From the NCBI RefSeq assembly GCF_030409805.1, contig NZ_JAUFQP010000013.1:874501-938500 (forward strand): a DNA stretch of 64,000 nt, in the 5' to 3' direction. The notes beneath the pieces were generated by a model that had not been told where the DNA came from, did no database searches, and was given only the letters and a program-made list of their open reading frames with translations. Positions 60,585-64,000 of the stretch are shown here, one piece after another. Made by a program: the position numbers and the translations under genes. Within the stretch, counting starts at the first letter, position 1; each line of letters starts with the position of its first letter. This DNA comes from Algibacter miyuki (GTDB lineage: Bacteria; Bacteroidota; Bacteroidia; Flavobacteriales; Flavobacteriaceae).

Positions 60585-60628
60585 TGGGTTTTTACTTGTT
60601 TTTTACCACAGTACTTTGTTGTGCCTCG

Positions 60629-63600
60629 TTATTTTATTTCAGTGTTATTCATTATTTGTTCCCTATATTTATTCTTAATAAATTTAGAAAGTTCCACACC
60701 TTTTAGTTTGTTTGAAGAACTTAAATTTCTAACATATATACTTTCCTCTGTAATACCTTTCTCATTTTTTAATAAAAAGACTTCTTCAGTACTTTTTTTA
60801 ACTTTCACAATAAGGATATCTCCTTTTGGGAATTTTAAAAATTCATATTCTAGCAAAGTTGAAGAGAAGCTATCTCCGAAATAATCTTTAATCATTGAGT
60901 CGAAAAATTTACCAAAACCATCTCTATCTTTGTCTTTTTTAAATGATTTATAGTCTTGTTCGAGACCAAATATTTTTTTATCATCACTAACCCCTAACAA
61001 TAAAACTCCTCCCTTTGTATTTGCAAAAGCACATATTGTTTTTAAAGCACTATGAATAATGATTTTGTCAATTCCTCTTACATTTTTACTTAAGTCTTTA
61101 ACTTCTTCTATTTTGGATTTTATTTTACTGATATTTTCTTCTGATTGAGTTTTTTTCAATTGTTTTTCTAAACCTTCAATAATTCTGTTTTGGTCATTTG
61201 TTGGAATAGGTGTAATAAAAGTTGCCTTGAATTCTAATTTCTCACCTTCATCTTCATTAATTCTTTTTTGCCAATAAACTTTCTTCTCTTTAAGTTCTTT
61301 CTCAAGTTTATCTTCAATTGATTCTTCAACAGACAATACGCCTTGGTTAATATATTCTCGAATTCTTTTTAGGTTCTTGAGAGTATATTCATTTAAGCTA
61401 TCGTCATTGTCTTTATCAATTTCAGTTAAAATTAAATTATTAGATAGAACTGTTTTTGCAACCGCTTTTAATAAAATGTCATTCTCTTGAATTGATTTTT
61501 GAACTAAATTAAAAACTATTTCAAGGTCATTTTCATCTTTACTATTAAATATATGTAGGATGTCAATAAAAAATAAGAGGTTTTTTGATTCAGGAAAGTT
61601 TTCTAAAGTTTTAGTCTGAACTTTGTCTTTTATCTTAATTATAAAATTTCTAAAATCGTTATATTTTTCAATTGTATAATCTTGAGTTAAACTATCTAAA
61701 TTTTTAATACTATTAAAATATTCTATGTAAATATTTAGAAGATATGACCTAGCATTTTTTGTGTTTGAAAAAAATGCCTTTGCAAATTTTATATATTTAA
61801 TTTTTTCATCAATTGAGTCTTTAAAGAAAGCGAACTGTTCGAAGATGAAGCCTTTTTCAAGTTCAATTCTAAAGTCAGAATTAATTTCTTCATCTGTTAA
61901 GTTTTCAGTAATATCGATATCGTAATTATTTAAGATATCATAATATTCATTTTCAAATCGAGTGCCTATTAATTGTTTAAAGCCTAAAACTAGATTTTCA
62001 TTATTATAGCCTAATACATATAGTGGGATTTTATCTCCTTTTTTGAAAATATTATTTAAATCGTAATAATCATATTTATTATAAGATATTTCATTTTGAT
62101 GTATTAAACCATCTCCAAATTCGCTAGAGATGAAAACACCAATGTTATCTGAATCAAATGTTGTAACATTTTTTACTATACCATAGATTATTTTACCTCT
62201 ATTTAACCTTTTATCCTTTTTAAGGTTTTTTGAATAATAATAATTAGATTCTTTATCTAATTGTTTGCAAATAAAATATTGAAATTTTGAACAATATAAT
62301 GTTATATCAATGTTAGTTTCCCATTCTAAACTTTCTTTTTTATTTTTTTTTAAATTTATATCGGTTATGTTATGAAAAGGTAAAAAACCTTCTGTTTCTC
62401 CAATCGTAGCTTTAAAACCATTGTAGTGTTTTTGAACTATTATGGTTTTAAAAAAATCTTCTTCTAAATTTAGAGCAATAAATTTATTGGGATTGTCTTC
62501 TAATTGAGAAAGTGTTATTTCAATATTGTTATTTTTTAAGACTACAGGTATGTTGTGTTTTTTAGTTGAATTAGAAATTATATAAAAAGCATTTAGAAGT
62601 AATTTTTCACTATCAGCTTTATTATTTAGTAATAAGGTATTAAATCGATAAAATTTTGATGTTAGAATATTAGCTTCTACAACTAAATCGGCAAGAGAGG
62701 AAAGATAGATTTGAATGTAAATCCAATTTACATATTTTATTATCTCCCCTTTTTTTTCAGATTTCAAATTTTGAGATAAAATAAAATATTCTTGTTTTAA
62801 AGAGTTTTTATATATTTCTAAAGACCTATTTATATAATTTATAAGTCTCTTTATTATGTATTTATTTTCGTTTCTAGTTGATTTTATAGAAGATAAAAAC
62901 TTTAAAAGTTCTATTTCATTTATGTTTTCAAAATCTGAATATTTAATTAAATAATATATTTCTTTAAAATTTGTATCATTTACGTGTCTTTGGTATAGCT
63001 CTGGGATTTTGAAGTCAAGAATTGCTCTTATAGCTTTTTTTTCTAAACTGTTACTTTCTATTATTTGTAGAATTTTTAATTTAGTTAATTTTCTTTCGTC
63101 ATCATCTTGTATAGCTCTTAAAATACCACTTGTAAGTATCCAGTTTTCGAAAAATGTATGTAAATCTATAATCTTTAAAACCTCCGATAAGTTTCTTCTA
63201 ATAGATTCGTCATATTTTATCTTTGTTAAAATATAATTGCAATATGTGAAAACCCAAAAGCCACTTTCTTGCTCGTATTGTGATTTTAATTTTAGGTTAT
63301 ATTCATCATCTTTATCAAGGTATTTTAAAAAATATTTCTTTTTTAGAGAATCGTCTTTTATTATTTCATTAAATTCATAAAAAAAAGGGTCATCAATATT
63401 TACCTGTTTTAAATGTATTCTAGTATTTATATCTAAAATTTCACATTCAATTTCGTCGTTTATTTTTAATTTGTTTTCTTGATTTGGTAAAGCTTTTACT
63501 TCATATTTTTCTCCAACACTATCATTTAAATTTATAATTTTAATTTTAACCCCATTAAACAATGTTTTATCTTCAAAATTTCTAATTTTAAATTTATGTT

Positions 63601-64000
63601 TTTCACCTATACTATATAAAGGATGTCTATTGTCATTTATAATTAGTTTAGGTAAACCATTCCAAGCAACTCCTATAACTTTACAAGTAATATCTTGGTA
63701 TTTCCATAAAGATTTTTTATGCCATTGACCTGCTCTTATTGTTAATTCATTTCCATCGTTATCCTCTATAATTACAGCATCTATATCTTCGTTTTTTTTA
63801 TTTTGTATTTTACCATAATTTTTTATTTTGAAAGTTTTAATATCTCCAAAAGTCCAATTACTATTTGATGTGTCAATGTTTTTAAGCACGGGAAAACCAC
63901 GTTTGTAACCAACTATTTTACATTTTATTTTTTCTAATTCTTCTTGCCAATTAAATGCCTCAATTGAAAGTATCCTAGTATACTCACTTTTTAAGTGAAA
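60629..64000 (-). CDS. Giant OB/S1-repeat protein with Schlafen-type AlbA_2 domain (N-terminus outside window)
   Basis: The frame is open to the edge, so at least 1123 aa are visible; GTG 63889 is not the true start. Residues 1-190 hold OB-like repeats marked by CKIVGYKRGFPVL, CKVIGVAWNGLPKL and CEILDINTRIHL. About 190-590 is helical and Lys/Ile/Asn-rich. About 600-680 is an S1-like fold (GKIIYGIVKNVTTF, GLIHQNEISY). After more helices, about 915-1090 is an AlbA_2 domain (EGEKLEFKATF, TICAFANTKGGVLLLGVSDD, GDILIVKVKKSTEEVF). AlbA_2 is the core of Schlafen proteins, several of which cleave tRNA or rRNA. Very AT-rich. An RNA-targeting defence protein is inferred. An IS110 element starts four bases after its stop. 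Confidence 0.75.
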   Translation of the reverse strand, partial: FHLKSEYTRILSIEAFNWQEELEKIKCKIVGYKRGFPVLKNIDTSNSNWTFGDIKTFKIKNYGKIQNKKNEDIDAVIIEDNDGNELTIRAGQWHKKSLWKYQDITCKVIGVAWNGLPKLIINDNRHPLYSIGEKHKFKIRNFEDKTLFNGVKIKIINLNDSVGEKYEVKALPNQENKLKINDEIECEILDINTRIHLKQVNIDDPFFYEFNEIIKDDSLKKKYFLKYLDKDDEYNLKLKSQYEQESGFWVFTYCNYILTKIKYDESIRRNLSEVLKIIDLHTFFENWILTSGILRAIQDDDERKLTKLKILQIIESNSLEKKAIRAILDFKIPELYQRHVNDTNFKEIYYLIKYSDFENINEIELLKFLSSIKSTRNENKYIIKRLINYINRSLEIYKNSLKQEYFILSQNLKSEKKGEIIKYVNWIYIQIYLSSLADLVVEANILTSKFYRFNTLLLNNKADSEKLLLNAFYIISNSTKKHNIPVVLKNNNIEITLSQLEDNPNKFIALNLEEDFFKTIIVQKHYNGFKATIGETEGFLPFHNITDINLKKNKKESLEWETNIDITLYCSKFQYFICKQLDKESNYYYSKNLKKDKRLNRGKIIYGIVKNVTTFDSDNIGVFISSEFGDGLIHQNEISYNKYDYYDLNNIFKKGDKIPLYVLGYNNENLVLGFKQLIGTRFENEYYDILNNYDIDITENLTDEEINSDFRIELEKGFIFEQFAFFKDSIDEKIKYIKFAKAFFSNTKNARSYLLNIYIEYFNSIKNLDSLTQDYTIEKYNDFRNFIIKIKDKVQTKTLENFPESKNLLFFIDILHIFNSKDENDLEIVFNLVQKSIQENDILLKAVAKTVLSNNLILTEIDKDNDDSLNEYTLKNLKRIREYINQGVLSVEESIEDKLEKELKEKKVYWQKRINEDEGEKLEFKATFITPIPTNDQNRIIEGLEKQLKKTQSEENISKIKSKIEEVKDLSKNVRGIDKIIIHSALKTICAFANTKGGVLLLGVSDDKKIFGLEQDYKSFKKDKDRDGFGKFFDSMIKDYFGDSFSSTLLEYEFLKFPKGDILIVKVKKSTEEVFLLKNEKGITEESIYVRNLSSSNKLKGVELSKFIKNKYREQIMNNTEIK

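Larger units (their letters stand above)
59390..60624 (+). mobile_element. IS110-family insertion sequence, intact
   Basis: The right end is fixed at about 60624 by the copy at 57497-57603. The left end is placed near 59390, where the palindrome arm stops; the exact base is uncertain. Length of about 1.2 kb and lack of terminal inverted repeats fit IS110. Confidence 0.75.

Overview
The window reads as a chromosome segment of a marine-type member of the Flavobacteriaceae (Bacteroidota). The evidence is low GC by eye, promoters of the Bacteroidota type (TAnnTTTG in the -7 position), the type IX secretion protein PorQ, a menaquinone (men) cluster, a TonB-receptor-like barrel, 'DUF4834' and 'DUF2853' proteins, a probable sulfonolipid pair, and release factor 2 with its frameshift site. 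I cannot name the species.

Layout. 1-5.5 kb: end of lon, porQ, cmk, a BON-LysM protein and rpsA. 5.8-13.2 kb: fumC, a 1-Cys peroxiredoxin, a small membrane protein, a large outer-membrane barrel receptor, then an ArsC-like/HAD pair and prfB, all three on the minus strand. 13.4-21.8 kb: a surface-glycan region with two paralogous GT2 enzymes around a threonine aldolase, then a minus-strand pair made of a membrane GT2 fused to a GH26 domain and a second degenerate barrel, plus a membrane-anchored glycosidase. 21.9-29.3 kb: ybaB, a prolyl-oligopeptidase lipoprotein, a cysteine-synthase-like enzyme and an alpha-oxoamine synthase that together look like capnine (sulfonolipid base) synthesis, then a GNAT-like protein and an outer-membrane protein. 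29.5-35.1 kb: DUF4834, a YfhO-type membrane protein, a GT4 and a flippase. 35.2-44.9 kb: mixed housekeeping genes, including a decayed DUF3995 gene followed by an rlmF that has lost any standard start codon. 45-52 kb: menI-like/menF/menD, DUF2853, cvfB and mnmE.

From the last bases of mnmE (51.93 kb) to the right edge the window is accessory DNA. It starts with a tyrosine recombinase module and small replication-type genes (DNA-binding protein, DnaC-like ATPase), with two sets of helically phased short direct repeats in its control regions. After 57.4 kb come a truncated zinc-ribbon gene, a remnant of an IS110-family element, a secreted small protein, an IS30-family element, an attC-like palindrome interrupted by an intact IS110-family element with a probable bridge RNA, and a very large protein, cut by the window edge, that joins OB/S1-like repeats to a Schlafen-type AlbA_2 domain.

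The most interesting signals are: (1) the pattern gene, then GCACAAC-ended palindrome, with both IS110 right ends abutting the same GCACAAC box, which looks like a cassette-type repeat targeted by an IS; (2) the OB/S1-AlbA_2 giant protein as a candidate defence effector; (3) integration at the 3' end of mnmE; (4) a 14-base motif CGCTTNCGCGGAAA found four times in the first 30 kb; (5) the synthase-hydrolase fusion of the glycan region. All functional statements come from reading the sequence and from memory of the families; no database search was run.
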